57,838 bases of DNA from NCBI RefSeq assembly GCF_001039355.2, contig NW_019773710.1:1-57838 (forward strand), given 5' to 3'. The translations under genes were made by a program, and so were the position numbers. Position 1 is the first letter of the stretch; each line of letters opens with the position of its first letter. Below the pieces are notes generated by a model, which was not told the origin of the DNA, did no database searches, and was given only the letters and a program-made list of their open reading frames with translations. The stretch is from Lingula anatina. Its lineage: Eukaryota > Brachiopoda > Lingulata > Lingulida > Lingulidae. Below are positions 46,858-57,838 of the stretch, piece by piece.

Positions 46858-47484
46858 NNNNNNNNNNNNNNNNNNNNNNNNNNNNNNNNNNNNNNNNNNN
46901 NNNNNNNNNNNNNNNNNNNNNNNNNNNNNNNNNNNNNNNNNNNNNNNNNNNNNNNNNNNNNNNNNNNNNNNNNNNNNNNNNNNNNNNNNNNNNNNNNNNN
47001 NNNNNNNNNNNNNNNNNNNNNNNNNNNNNNNNNNNNNNNNNNNNNNNNNNNNNNNNNNNNNNNNNNNNNNNNNNNNNNNNNNNNNNNNNNNNNNNNNNNN
47101 NNNNNNNNNNNNNNNNNNNNNNNNNNNNNNNNNNNNNNNNNNNNNNNNNNNNNNNNNNNNNNNNNNNNNNNNNNNNNNNNNNNNNNNNNNNNNNNNNNNN
47201 NNNNNNNNNNNNNNNNNNNNNNNNNNNNNNNNNNNNNNNNNNNNNNNNNNNNNNNNNNNNNNNNNNNNNNNNNNNNNNNNNNNNNNNNNNNNNNNNNNNN
47301 NNNNNNNNNNNNNNNNNNNNNNNNNNNNNNNNNNNNNNNNNNNNNNNNNNNNNNNNNNNNNNNNNNNNNNNNNNNNNNNNNNNNNNNNNNNNNNNNNNNN
47401 NNNNNNNNNNNNNNNNNNNNNNNNNNNNNNNNNNNNNNNNNNNNNNNNNNNNNNNNNNNNNNNNNNNNNNNNNNNNNNNNNNNN
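46858..47484. other. Assembly gap (627 N)
   Basis: Run of N. It probably hides the start of the LINE fragment at 47485 and perhaps an N-terminal WDR37 exon. Confidence 1.
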
Positions 47485-48600
47485 TGTCTGATGCTACACT
47501 AATGAAACAAGCATACATACAAGAGATAAATAGTTACAAGTTGCTGACACCTTATGTCCCACCCGCAGTCCACACACTCAGGCCAGCTTGTATGTCATGG
47601 TCTGAGGGTATCCGAAAAATCCTTTTCACATTTGGCCTTGGAGATGTGTGGCTTAGCCAGTCACCTCCAAAAAACTTCACCACAATTTTCAAACAAAGAC
47701 AAACTGACCACTTTACCCAAATGTGCAATAGCAAACTTCAAGCCAACAGTAAATTGTCTCTCTTCCGTATACTTAACCAAAAGTGTGAAAGGGCAACTTA
47801 TGTTGATAAAATAACAAATTATGACACCTTGTCAACCCTTGCTAAACTACGTCTTAGTGACCATAAACTCCACATCGAAACTGGGCGGCACACCAGGCCA
47901 AAAACTGAAAGGTGCGACAGAATCTGTCGCCTGTGCACCCAAGGGGTAATTGAAGATGAATACCATTTTATATTCCAATGCCCAATGTACAAAACAGACA
48001 GAGTCACCTTTTTAAGTAAAACCTCAATCCTAAAAGCTGATCCCAGGTCACCAGACAGTCATTTATGCCATGTATTTAACAGTGCCAAAAAAGATACTCT
48101 AGTGTCCCTCTCCAACTTTATAATCAAATCATTCAAGAAAAGAAGTGAAGTAGTTGCTCTGCTTGGTAACTCTTAGCATATCCCTTAAAATGTCAGTGTA
48201 TGGTCCCACTGTTGTGAGAAGTGACTCGGCAGTGGGACTGAACATGGCACAATATTTATATCTGTGTAACTTATTTACTTATCTGTCTTATGTAATTGTC
48301 ATTAGTCGTAATTATCCATGTCATCAAACTGGCTTTAAACAGCTATGTAACCTTGGTTTAAGTTTAAACATATTCTTTTTGTGTAACATGTTTATAGTAT
48401 GTTTATGGTAAATTTAAAATCACACCAAGGTTTATCGCATTGCTTAGATAGAATATTTTATGAGTAATTTTACTGATACGTATGTCCATTATATAAAGAT
48501 GGTAATGCACTAACTGTATTGTATCGTCATTAGTATATCATATTGTACAAGGTCATGACAGTCTATGTACCAGTACAGAAATAAATTGAAATTGAATTGA
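47485..48600 (+). mobile_element. LINE ORF2 C-terminal fragment and 3' end
   Basis: The frame enters from the gap and stops at 48176. It reads KLRLSDHKLHIETGRH, then CDRICRLCTQGVIEDEYHFI and FQCPMY. This Cys-rich C-terminal motif of non-LTR retrotransposon reverse transcriptases has the pattern C-x2-C ... DE-HF-x2-CP. About 420 bases of 3' UTR follow and end in a TTGAAATTGAATTGA tail. It is a different lineage from the 41155 element (L1/Tx1- or jockey-like). The frame shows no interruption. Confidence 0.75.
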
Positions 48601-49545
48601 TAACCCGATACTTTCCCCCGTAGACTGGTATACTGTGTGATTTTACTATTTAGCCAGTCAAGAGAGTGCCAGTGAAGCAACTGTTTGGTCATGCAAATTT
48701 CCAGTGCAGCCACGTAAAATTTTTCTTAATTTTGTCATAATTGTAATGTGCTTATAAAAAGCTTTTTACAATAAAAATGCGTTGTCACATTTAAATGTAT
48801 CTTTTATGCCTTAAAAATGAGAGGACACACACTCGCACGAAAACAAACGTTTTCATTTTCCGTGCTTTTTTTCGTAAGTTACAGTAGTTCTGGCTGCAGT
48901 CATTGCTGTCAATCATTCCAAATTATCTTCACTATATCCGTTTCACAATCATTCTTAAATCTAAAATTTCACGACAGTCATGTGTTTTCTTTCATTTATA
49001 CTTTCATTATATGCTGTACTAGTGTAGCAAATGAGACCTCATGTCATTGTGTTTGGTTAACCTGTTTGGCTTTATATATTCAACTGAACAAAACCCCCGA
49101 ATCCCCAATAAAATGATTTTATACCTTGCAAATGTCCGAATCTCCAACAATACTGCACCACTATGACGCACCTTGGACCAAGAGAACTGGGCACCATACA
49201 GGGACAGTTCCGCAGTTTATATGCCAATGGGCTCTGAAGAAATTGTCTATAGTGTCGCATTTTCCAGTTTTGTGTGAGATATCCTCAGAAATGGATAGCC
49301 GAGGGATAAAGATACAAACAGAAATGATGTCATACTATCTTTGCACTGTTTGTGGAACGCCATCGCTGTGCAAACGTTACAATTTTTCGGCTCCCTGCAC
49401 GCACAGTTCTAAACGTCAGGTGTGTCCTCCAATCCAGAGGATACAGTACAAAGTACCAAATTGTGGCTTTGAATTTTTATATGGTTAGCTTATTCATTGG
49501 TTGTACATTCAGTTAATTTTTTGTGAAAAATTTCCCTTCTGAAGT
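48601..49545. other. Intergenic stretch without a recognised gene
   Basis: Only short open frames. One of 120 codons (49126-49488, plus) has no recognisable motif and no supporting splice signals. The WDR37 N-terminal exon could not be found here on the minus strand. Confidence 0.45.
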
Positions 49546-49889
49546 TTAAAGGGATAATAACTCTTCGTTTTGGCCAAAAAATGAATTTTCCTGGGGTAAA
49601 CAACAATTTTCCCATACTTACCAATGGTTTATGAATCCATCTTTACATTCAAAGTTAGTCCCTGTTTTTTTCTAAAATGTTTGGTTTTTTGTTAAAATCT
49701 CTTAAGAGATTATAACACAGTACAGCCATAAATGGAGGTCACGTGGTCTGAAGACAAGCACAGATATCAAAATAATAGCTATAACTCCTGTTTTTGTCGT
49801 AAAACAGAATATATTATATTTATAGGAGTTATTCACAATGTTTTCATTGTGAAATATAGACCTCATACGAAGAGTTATTATCCCTTTAA
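49546..49889. mobile_element. MITE, TTAAAGGGATAATAACTC family, copy 3
   Basis: Complete copy with both ends and TTAA flanks. The left breakpoint of the GNAT tandem duplication falls inside it, at about 49740. Confidence 0.85.
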
Positions 49890-50470
49890 TGAATCATATC
49901 GTTTCATGACATGTTTTTCTGTATCACTTCACACATTGCGTTAGGGGTGACACTTTTTTTGCTAGGGGAGTATAGCTTTTCTTTGTCATGATCGATCCAG
50001 AAAGACATACATATCGGACTGATAAAAATAATACGATGTGTTTTCAGAAAAAGCATTAAATAAAACAACACAGTTTGCTTTTGTTTTTGTGAGATTTATT
50101 TCTGAAAAGGTAATGAATAGGGCAATTTTTTTTTCTAATAATAAAAGACCTATTCTTTCAAAAAATTATATTAAACAGAAAGGGATTATATAACAACCAT
50201 GCAAACATACAAAGACCGTTATCTTAAAAAAAAATGATAAAAAATATATTAAAACATGAAAAAGGCTTTTTCTGAACGAATAAGCCTTAAGGGCTACCAT
50301 TATTTTCATTTTACTTATATAATAAGAAAAAAAATATCAATTTTACTTGCGCTGAAATGTTTTGTAACTTTACTATGCACTATTGCAAGTATTGTTTATA
50401 GTATACGAGACATGTACCCATTCCCATTTACGGATTATTGTGTACTAATTCTCGTATTAAGGGACTTCAC

Positions 50471-50540
50471 TACCCAGCGAACACAGAGCGTTTTATAACG
50501 ATACCATAACGTTACTATAACGTTCTATGTTTGCTGGGTA
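50471..50540. repeat. Short foldback repeat (TACCCAGC...GCTGGGTA), copy 1
   Basis: TACCCAGCGAACACAGAGCG ... TTTGCTGGGTA with internal AACGTTATA-type palindromes. The duplicate at 56143-56213 comes from the tandem duplication. Found downstream of the GNAT coding region. Confidence 0.7.
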
Positions 50541-50672
50541 ATTGTCGACTGATCGTTTAATCAATACGTAGTTTATACAATAATACATGTACCATGACAT
50601 TTTTAACTATCAAATGCTAAGCAGCTAAACAGACTTATGTTGATAGGCTTCACTCTTTTGTTTAACATGCGA

Positions 50673-52730
50673 TCATGCGAGAAAGGAACCGATACAAGTT
50701 AATGCAAAGACACTCCCAAATTTGGGTATTTCCAAATTTCTCTTGGTATACATGAAGGTTCCGGGTTCCTCAGGCAACATTTTCACTGTTCCCTTGTTTT
50801 TATTTATCACTTCCATCCCGGCTTCATAATCGACGTTGATAAACATATTTACACGGGACTCGGTAGGAATGGATTCCAGAAGAGCTTTTAGAAGCAACTT
50901 AAATGCTTCCGGATTATCAGCGTAGAGCGGAGATATGACTTTCGTACGCGGTGCGTCTTGCACCTGCCCATAACCCACGACCTCTCCGCCATCTGTGAGT
51001 GCTGCAAACGACATGGCCGACGGCTTTGCCAGCCACGCTTTCAAGAACTTTTTCCTTTGAAATACATTGATAGAGGTGTCATAAGTGAGAAGAGCTTCAA
51101 AGTCCACCTCATTTGCCGGGATAACGTTGATCACAGAGTGGTTCATTTTGGCATCGGAATTTAAGGTCCCGACATCAAAACGACCTTCGCAAAGACGTAC
51201 ATACCGTCCACCAATTTTCAGGCCGAATTTTATGTTAGCCTGTATTCGGTTGTAAATGGAATAAATCACGACGTTTCTATCTCCAGCGTTTTCCATAGTC
51301 CTTGCTACAATTTTCTTCGCTGTAATTGATAAAAAATAATCCGTATTGATTGTAAAAATAAATAATTATTTACTTTGTAATTGGAATACCTTTCAGTACC
51401 CTTGGAAACAGGAAAATGAGAGTAAAATTCTGTAAAGGCCTCTCTACTCAAGTTATGTCGTTGGCCTTTTTTTGTTAATTTTATGAGAGAAAAAAACGTA
51501 ATTAATTAACATGAAAGTAAAAGGGGTAATGCTTTTGTATAGCACAATATCGAAAAATGTCAAAATGAGACCACATTGCCTGTTAGGCNAAAAAAAAACG
51601 CGCACATAATATGCTGGATAGTTATGCTGCGCTTAATTAACATGAAAGAAAAGGGTTAATGCGTTTATATAGTAGGCCCTACAATCCCGAAAAAAAGTAA
51701 AAATGGGACAGCATTGCCTGATACTAGGCCCTACATTGGTGAATCACTTCAATCTGTTTGGGACATTTAAAATATATATCCTCTTCATGCTACGTACTCA
51801 TTAAGCCTGCCTAATTTTATGCCAAATAGCACAATATCGAAAAAAAGTCAAAATGACACCACATTGCCTGTTACTATATTGGTGAATCACTTCAATCTTT
51901 TTAGGACATTTAAAATAAAGGCCCCTATATCCTCTTCTTGCTACGTACACATTAAATCTGCGTAACTTTATGCCAAATAGAACTTACGTACCGATGCTTG
52001 AGCCCCTGTATTTTTGGTCTACTATCAGGAAGTTACACATGGCGTTTTCGTCATCCAGTAAAATAATTAAATATGAGCCTAGAAGAATAAACAGTACTAG
52101 TAGAATATCGCAATATATGAGAGTTTTTAGTACATTCTCTGTAAGTATGAATTTCCTTCGTACAAAATCACACTATTTAGACCGAACCTTGGAAACATAA
52201 ATTGGCTAATATGTCTACCTCAGTATAAACTGTTAGGTCACAGACAACGTGCGCGGAGAAGCAGCCGCATATATATTGCACTTGTGCTCTTATTACCTCT
52301 GTCAAGGTATGAGGAAAATTGCTCATGCGCATACAAATGCAAGGTGTTCGTTAGGCTAACGTCGCATACGTTTATTGTTCTCGAAAAAGCACATTTATAT
52401 GTATGCATCAGTACACGAAAACGTATACATTTGGATACTCTCGTATTCATAATTTTTTTATGATTCGTTTTACATTATTTACTTTTATTTTATTTCAGTA
52501 CGTAGGTGTACAATGACCATAATTGAACGAGATAACTTACTATATGTATTTAAATGTATTAATTATCTTTGCACGATGTAAAAATTTCAATTAATATTTT
52601 TTCTAATTATAAACCTAAATCTGTATTAGATATTTATTCATTTGGCACAGATTTCGAAAACTGTAATAAAGCTTATGCATGCACCACTACAGGTACAAAC
52701 TGTAAATTAAATTGAATTTGAATAAGTTCC

Positions 52731-52764
<34 letters not shown>

Positions 52765-52786
52765 AAGCTCTTTAGGAAGAATGGGG

Positions 52787-52819
<33 letters not shown>

Positions 52820-53052
52820 GGCAACGAACAAAAACTTGATCTGCACTGACCAATTATTTTGCCATGGAGGTCAGCAACAAGGTAGTGCCCGACTTTTACT
52901 ATTTCAAGCAATACTTTCAACGTTTCTTCTGATACTTCCCAGCGAACTTGATCAGTAAATTTGTATAAATCGTCAAGGTCTTCTAATATGTCAGGTCGAA
53001 TTATGACTTCCGAAGTCACGTCGTGCTTCTGTACGGTGGAAGCGCCAGACAT
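50673..53052 (-). CDS. GNAT acetyltransferase (YitH/HolE-type second domain), copy 1
   Basis: Exons 53052-52851, 52078-51992 and 51319-50673 give 311 residues from the MSGASTV start. Phases fit (1, then 1), with donors gtcagt and gtacgt. Residues 10-110 form a GNAT domain: LHGKIIG then SYLIILLDD, and the acetyl-CoA loop region in FLIVDQKYRGSSIAKKIV. Residues from about 165 match the second domain of YitH/HolE-type proteins (Acetyltransf_18), with FLKAWLAKP, GEVVGYGQVQDAP and ISPLYADNPEAF. The protein probably acetylates a small-molecule amine in the cytosol; the substrate is unknown. There is no signal peptide. The family is expanded in many invertebrates. Intron 2 carries a repeat array and an N at 51590. 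A second copy of the gene lies upstream. Confidence 0.85.
51494..51985. repeat. Repeated block in GNAT copy 1 intron 2
   Basis: Three imperfect units share TTTTGTATAGCACAATATCG, AAAATG-GACCACATTGCCTG, TTGGTGAATCACTTCAATCT and GCTACGTAC-CATTAA. They start near 51494, 51610 and 51830. The first is broken at the N (51590). The paralogous intron (57272-57730) has one unit only, so the expansion followed the gene duplication or the other copy lost units. Confidence 0.7.
52733..52819. repeat. (CT)n and (AC)n microsatellites next to GNAT exon 1 donor
   Basis: CT run at 52733-52760 and AC run at 52794-52819, the latter starting 32 bases into intron 1 of GNAT copy 1. Confidence 0.95.
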
Positions 53053-53130
53053 CTGGAAGAAAAATAAATTAAATAGATCACAATGTTGATGGGTTTATCC
53101 AATTATTATTGATACATAATTGGGCCAATT

Positions 53131-53170
53131 TCCTATAGGATCCTATAGGATCTTATAGGATCCTATAGGA
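53131..53170. repeat. 10-bp tandem repeat upstream of GNAT copy 1
   Basis: Four units of TCCTATAGGA (third unit TCTTATAGGA), about 80 bases upstream of the GNAT start codon. Confidence 0.9.
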
Positions 53171-53589
53171 CTTTTTCGTAAGGGTTTCTGCGTAGCGTCT
53201 CTCGGAAAACTCGGATTTAAACTCGATGTAGTCTAGAATTTCACGACTACATCTTGGTTAAATCAGTAGAGGTCTCTCAAATGCTGAAAGCCGAAGACAG
53301 TGATCATGTGGCCTTCTTGGCATCTAGAGAATAGTGTCTTTACTTGCGTTATATACCTACCAGTTGACAAATTTGAAATCTCTCACACTCTAAAAAAATT
53401 AATATAAGCTTTTCACGTTTAACAATTTTTCTTTATCATTTTATTACACTAAGTCATATCATATGGATATGGTTTGAAAACGGAAATTAGTTTACATTTA
53501 AGCCACGCGTGCATACAAATTATTTGTAAATCTATAACTTTTTAACGAGGGTTGTGTGATTTACCTTTTGTTTTAAAGCTGTTCATTCT

Positions 53590-53945
53590 TCCTCTTTATC
53601 AGATATATCGGTAAAAATCAAATCTATTCCCCTTTGAACTTGTAATTACATGTAGCACATGTATATTCAGAAACCGCCTCGTAGTAAAAGATATCACCAC
53701 AACGTAGAATTATTACTCCTGTGGATTTGAAATAAACCGCCGTTTGATTTTGACTATATTCTGTAACCTCCTCGGCGTCAGAAAAAAATAATTAAACTAG
53801 AATTATCACTCCCGTGAACTTCTCATAAACATCTGTGTGACTTTGACTATATTCCGAAACTGCCTCCTTGTCAGAAATATCACCAAAGAGTAAATTTCTT
53901 CTCCTTCGCTCTTGTGAAAAATTAGTTTAACTATATTCTGCTCCG
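53590..53945. repeat. Degenerate minisatellite of about 93 bases upstream of GNAT copy 1
   Basis: Roughly four units, each with (G/C)TATATTC-GAAAC-GCCTC, a GTCAGAAATATCACCA-like part, GAATTATTACTCC and TGTGAACTT-TAAAC. They start near 53590, 53660, 53751 and 53844. It lies in the presumed promoter or 5' UTR-intron region of the minus-strand gene. Confidence 0.65.
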
Positions 53946-54257
53946 GTTGAGGTTTTGCCTTGGGACCTTTTTTTCTCCAGCAGTTCCAGCTAGGTGTGGC
54001 TCAGCTGAGATGCGCATGGTCAGTGTCGACGGTTGATTAAATACTTTTCAAGCCAGTTGAACGTCCACAACAAGTATTTAGCAAAAATTGATCAAATTGG
54101 TCAGACATTACATAAGAATTTGGCGGGAGGTGACCAGCGCACGTGGACGAGTTTATTCCATATAACATCTCTAGAGCGTGGTATAGGGTCACTTTATTCA
54201 GTGTTAGGGGGCGTTTTAGGGTGAAATGACTATATTTGTTCGCGGTATGTACGTCAA

Positions 54258-54355
54258 ATAACACATTGTCACCCTCTTGCGATATAGGCCATGAACACCT
54301 CTCGCTGACGCTCGAGGTGTTATGGCATATATAGCTCGGGTGACAGTGTATTATC
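54258..54355. repeat. Imperfect hairpin (TGTCACCC...GGGTGACA)
   Basis: Arms ACATTGTCACCCTCTTGCGA / GCTCGGGTGACAGTGTATTA and GCCATGAACACCTC / GAGGTGTTATGGC around a short GCTGACGC loop. Confidence 0.7.
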
Positions 54356-54511
54356 TCACACTTAATCTAGCAACCTGCTTTTGCCAGTGTGGATGTTTGT
54401 TAAAGATCCGTTTGTATTACATGTCTTTTTAAGTACAGACTTGGTCCCATCTCTAATTACATGTGCTTTACTTTACAAATGATCACCTCATATCTGTTAA
54501 TCAATGTATTT

Positions 54512-54800
54512 TTATTCCAGATACCACATTAGGTGCTCAGTAGGGTTAATATCAGGGCTCAGATATGGTTGCTCAACAGCTATGTCACTCCATATGCAAG
54601 AGGTGACTTCAGGGATACTGCAGGCTTCATCGTGACAATACACTTGCTCACAGTTCTTTTCTTGTGAGTGGTTTGTTACTGAAAGGCAATTAATGTTCTC
54701 AGGATGGAGAAACCATCTTTGACCCTTGATAATAACACTACTGAGCACCTGTGGCATGAATTGGAGTGTGCAATGCAGAGAAGAACCAACGCCTTAATAA
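54512..54800. pseudogene. Degenerate Tc1/mariner-like fragment
   Basis: The minus strand reads LSPDINPTEHLMWYLE and the plus strand NTTEHLWHELECAMQRRTNA. Both resemble the SPDLNPIEHLWD block of Tc1-type transposases. The two opposite relics suggest an inverted, strongly decayed insertion. Confidence 0.4.
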
Positions 54801-55149
54801 TATCAGGCCCACAGCCGAGGGGGGCTTTGGGAGTTCTAAGGGACCGGCCTTTATGTCAGAAAAAGATTCATTCTGGGTAAAATTTGATCTAGGTACACAA
54901 AGGCTTCATTATAAAAGGCCCACTCTTTCGGAAAAAGAAGGGGGTTGAACTCCGAAAAATTATTTTATCTCTTTTTCACACTGTACCCTTGAAATAACAT
55001 ATGCACTGAGTAACGACGCACATTTCTTCGCCCCAAATGTGATTAGGAGATATATATTTACACAGGTGCTCAGCTTACTTATGTTCCGATTTTTAGCCTT
55101 TCGATGCTCACTGAAATCACAATGCTCACGGAACAAAGCCATTCTTCAA

Positions 55150-55345
55150 TGATCAGGGAATTGAGCAAGCATATTCTCCTGATTTCAATTCCAAAGACCA
55201 CTGGTGGAACGCTCGACACCGTGTTGTAAGAAAATGATTGTTCCAGCAGACCACATTGAATGACTTTAGACAGGCTCTTGGCGAGGAGTGGTCTTACAAT
55301 GTACCTTGTAATGATCAAGTAATGATCCGTCAACAAACAGCAAAA
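55150..55345 (+). pseudogene. Tc1/mariner transposase C-terminal relic
   Basis: The plus strand reads EQAYSPDFNSKDHWWNARHR, a frameshift or stop, then LNDFRQALGEEWSYNVP. This corresponds to the last conserved block and the C-terminal helix (LR-AL-EEW--IP) of Tc1-type transposases. No intact frame. Confidence 0.55.
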
Positions 55346-55408
55346 ACTGGTACATCTAAAGTCAATACTTCAAATAATAAATGACACCATTCAGGTTCAA
55401 GGCAACAA

Positions 55409-55557
55409 CACGTGGTCTGAAGACAAGCTCAGATATCAGAATAATAGCTATGACTCCTGTTTTTGTCGTAAAACAGAATATATTATATTTAAATGAGCTA
55501 TTTACAATGTTTTTATTGTGAAATATAGACCTCATACGAAGAGTTATTATCCTTTAA
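55409..55557. mobile_element. Truncated MITE at the duplication junction
   Basis: Right 148 bases of the TTAAAGGGATAATAACTC family, beginning at CACGTGG. It is truncated because the tandem duplication junction lies here. Confidence 0.85.
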
Positions 55558-56142
55558 TGAAAAACATCGGTTCATGACATGTTTTCCTGTATCACTTCAC
55601 GCATTGCGTTAGGGGTGACACTTTTTTGCTAGGGGAGTGTAGCTTTTCTTTGTCATGATCGATCCAGAAAGACATACATATCGGCCTGATAAAAACAATA
55701 CGACGTGTTTTCAGAAAAAGCATTAAATAAAGCATCACAGTTTGCTTTTGTTTTCGTGAGATTAATTTCTGAATTGGTAATGAATAAGGCAAATTATTTT
55801 TCTCATAATGAAAGACCTATTCTTTCAAAAAAATATATTAAACAGAAAGGGATTATATAACAACCATGCAAACATACAAAGACCGTTAACTTAAAAAAGG
55901 GTAAAAAATATATTTAAACATGAAAAAGGCTTTTTCTGAACGAATAAGCCTTAAGGGCTACCATCATTTTCATTTAACTTATATAATAAGAAAGAAAGAC
56001 AGATATCAATTTTAATATTTGCGCTGAAATGTTTTGTAACTTTACTATGCACTATTGCATGTATTGTTTATAGTATACGAGACATGTACCCATTCCCATT
56101 TACGGATTATTGCGTACCAATTCTCGTATTAAGGAACTTCAC

Positions 56143-56213
56143 TACCCAGCGAACACAGAGCGTCTTATAACGTTACCATAGCGTTACTATAACGTTACCA
56201 TGTTTGCTGGGTA
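56143..56213. repeat. Short foldback repeat (TACCCAGC...GCTGGGTA), copy 2
   Basis: Duplicate of 50471-50540, with a slightly more regular centre (CGTTACCATAGCGTTACTAT). Confidence 0.7.
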
Positions 56214-56624
56214 ATTGTCGACTGATCGTTTAATCAATGGTTTATACAATAATACATGTACAATGACATTTTTGCCTATCAAATGCTAAGCAGCTAAATA
56301 GACTTATGTTGATAGGCTTCACTCTTTTCTTAAAAATTGTCAGTTTTTTGTGTGTGTGTTTTGTGTTTGCTTTTTGATTTTTTTAAGTTAAAGGTCAGTA
56401 ATCATTATTGAGTGTAAAAAATTAAACTTTTAACACCACAAATCAGAATTGTGAACTTCTCTAGTTAAGATTCATGTCTCTTTAAAAATTTCATATATCA
56501 TCAGTCGCTATACAAATAATGTTCTCCTGCATACTGGAGAAAGACAGCAATCAGTTTTTCTAAATGGTATTATTAGCGATTGAGCGCTAAAATGCTTATA
56601 TTGTTTGCAAGTGCCTCTAGCCAA

Positions 56625-57817
56625 TCATGCAGGAAAGGAACCAATACAAGTTAATGCAAAGACACTCCCAAATTTGGGTATTTCCAAATTTCTCTTGGTA
56701 TACATGAAGGTTCCGCGTTCCTCCGGCAACATTTTCACTGTTCCCTTGTTTTTATTTATCACTTCCATCCCGGCTTCATAATCGACGTTGATAAACATAT
56801 TTACACGAGACTCGGTAGGAATGGATTCCAGAAGAGCTTTTAGAAGCAACTTAAATGCTTCCGGATTATCAGCGTAGAGCGGAGATATGACTTTCGTACG
56901 CGGTGCGTCTTGCACCTGACCATAACCCACGACCTCACCGCCATCTGTGAGTGCTGCAAACGAAATGGCCGACGGCTTTGCCAGCCACGCTTTCAAGAAC
57001 TTTTTCCTTTGAAATACATTGATAGAGGTGTCATAAGTAAGAAGAGCTTCAAAGTCCACCTCATTTGCTGGGATAACGTTGATCACAGAGTGGTTCATTT
57101 TGGCATCGGAATTCAAGGTCCCCACATCAAAACGACCTTCACAAAGATGTACATGCTGCCCACCAATTTTCAGGCCGAATTTTATGTTAGACTGTATTCG
57201 GTTGTAAATGGAATAGATCACGACGTTTCTATCTCCAGCGTTTTCCATAGTCCTTGCTACAATTTTCTTCGCTGTAATTGATAAAAAATATCCGTATTGA
57301 TTGTAAAAATAACATAATTATTTATTTTGTAATTGGAATACCTTTCAGTACCCTTTGTAACAGGAACATGAGAGTACAATTCTGTAAAGGCCTCTCTACT
57401 CAAGTTATGTCGTTGGTCTTTTTTTGTTAATTATATGAGAGAAAAAAACGTACTGAATTATGTCTTAAATAAACTTTTTTCAAATTAAAAAAAAGCACAC
57501 ATAATATCCTGGAAAATTATGCTGCGCTTAATTAACATGAAAGTAAAAGGAGTAATGCTTTTGTATAGCACAATATCGAAAAAAAGTCAAAATGAGACCA
57601 CATTGCCTGTTACTATATTGGTGAATCACTTCAATCTTTTTAGGACATTTAAAATAAAGGCCCCTATATCCTCTTCTTGCTACGTACACATTAAATCTGC
57701 GTAACTTTATGCCAAATAGAACTTACGTACCGATGCTTGAGCCCCTGTATTTTTGGTCTACTATCAGGAAGTTACACATGGCGTTTTTGCCATCCAGTAA
57801 AATGATTAAATATGAGC
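56625..57817 (-). CDS. GNAT acetyltransferase, tandem copy 2 (5' partial)
   Basis: Exon 57817-57731 and exon 57271-56625 correspond to exons 2 and 3 of copy 1; exon 1 lies beyond the window. Over the 207 residues from MENAGDRN there are seven differences from copy 1. These include RYVR to QHVH, AMSF to AISF and a P-to-R change in PEEPGTF. In exon 2, DDENAMC has become DGKNAMC. Both splice sites are intact and the frame is open, so the copy looks functional. The high similarity in introns and flanks shows a recent duplication. Confidence 0.82.
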
Positions 57818-57838
57818 CTGAAAGAATAAACAGCACTT

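Larger units (their letters stand above)
49740..55409. repeat. 5.67-kb tandem duplication, unit 1
   Basis: Sequence from 49740 (CACGTGGTCTGAAGACAAGC) reappears at 55410 and remains alignable to the window end, apart from small gaps. The head-to-tail unit is therefore 49740-55409, holding one whole GNAT gene with its upstream region. Unit 2 runs from 55410 past the window end. Confidence 0.85.
55410..57838. repeat. 5.67-kb tandem duplication, unit 2 (runs off the window)
   Basis: Alignable with 49740-52100. It has an extra stretch of about 290 bases (56331-56620) just after the GNAT stop codon and a shorter GNAT intron 2. Confidence 0.85.

Noticed and set aside
49126-49488. 120-codon plus frame
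   Set aside because: No motif, no splice context, and no ATG-supported start; probably chance.
1-57838. tRNA, rRNA and CRISPR arrays
   Set aside because: No tRNA-like cloverleaf with box A/B, no rRNA segment and no regular repeat-spacer array was seen. The tandem repeats present are minisatellites or duplications.

Overview
This window is nuclear DNA of a bilaterian animal, most likely a marine invertebrate. Genes are split by GT-AG introns of 0.1 to 3.5 kb, have AATAAA signals, and match conserved animal families (ZNF507, NDUFAF8, HDHD5, WDR37). A large share of the sequence is short inverted-repeat transposons, hAT, CACTA-like, Tc1-like and LINE relics. Composition and repeats would suit a mollusc or another lophotrochozoan, but the sequence alone does not settle the phylum. 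Single N bases at 6861, 15195, 17334, 20537, 27454 and 51590 look like compressed assembly gaps; 46858-47484 is an explicit gap.

Left third (1-15200). The last coding exon of a ZNF507-like zinc-finger gene (+) is followed by a long 3' UTR. Next comes an unrecognised protein (+) made of about nine degenerate repeats of about 27 residues, cut by the N at 6861. A tandemly duplicated 0.86-0.89 kb block follows; it carries a minus-strand exon with a CARF/ALS2CR8-like look, one copy of which has a stop. The complex I assembly factor NDUFAF8 (+) is complete in three exons. Its second intron contains a 3,040-bp CACTA-type element with 250-bp inverted repeats and TAT target duplications, and inside it sits the last exon of a ZDHHC16-like palmitoyltransferase.

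Middle (15200-38500). Minus-strand exon-like segments with good splice sites suggest an unidentified gene at 15.2-19.8 kb. A rearranged hAT transposon follows at 20.5-22.95 kb, then a lone MANSC-domain exon (+). HDHD5 (+, six exons visible, first exon missing) and a small single-pass membrane protein (+, two coding exons, complete) come next.

Right third (39400-57838). WDR37 (-) is present in ten exons that cover all but the N-terminus. Its introns hold an antisense LINE fragment, a 264-bp perfect-looking palindrome and a 49-bp tandem repeat that copies one of its own splice donors. A second LINE fragment lies beyond the gap. Two GNAT acetyltransferase genes (-) sit in a head-to-tail 5.67-kb tandem duplication whose junction falls inside a copy of a MITE found elsewhere in the window.

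There is no operon-like organisation. NDUFAF8, HDHD5 and possibly the small membrane protein are mitochondrial themes, but the genes are independent units. The points most worth a second look are the repeat protein, the exon captured by the CACTA-like element, the repeated WDR37 splice donor, the duplicated CARF-like exon and the young GNAT duplication.
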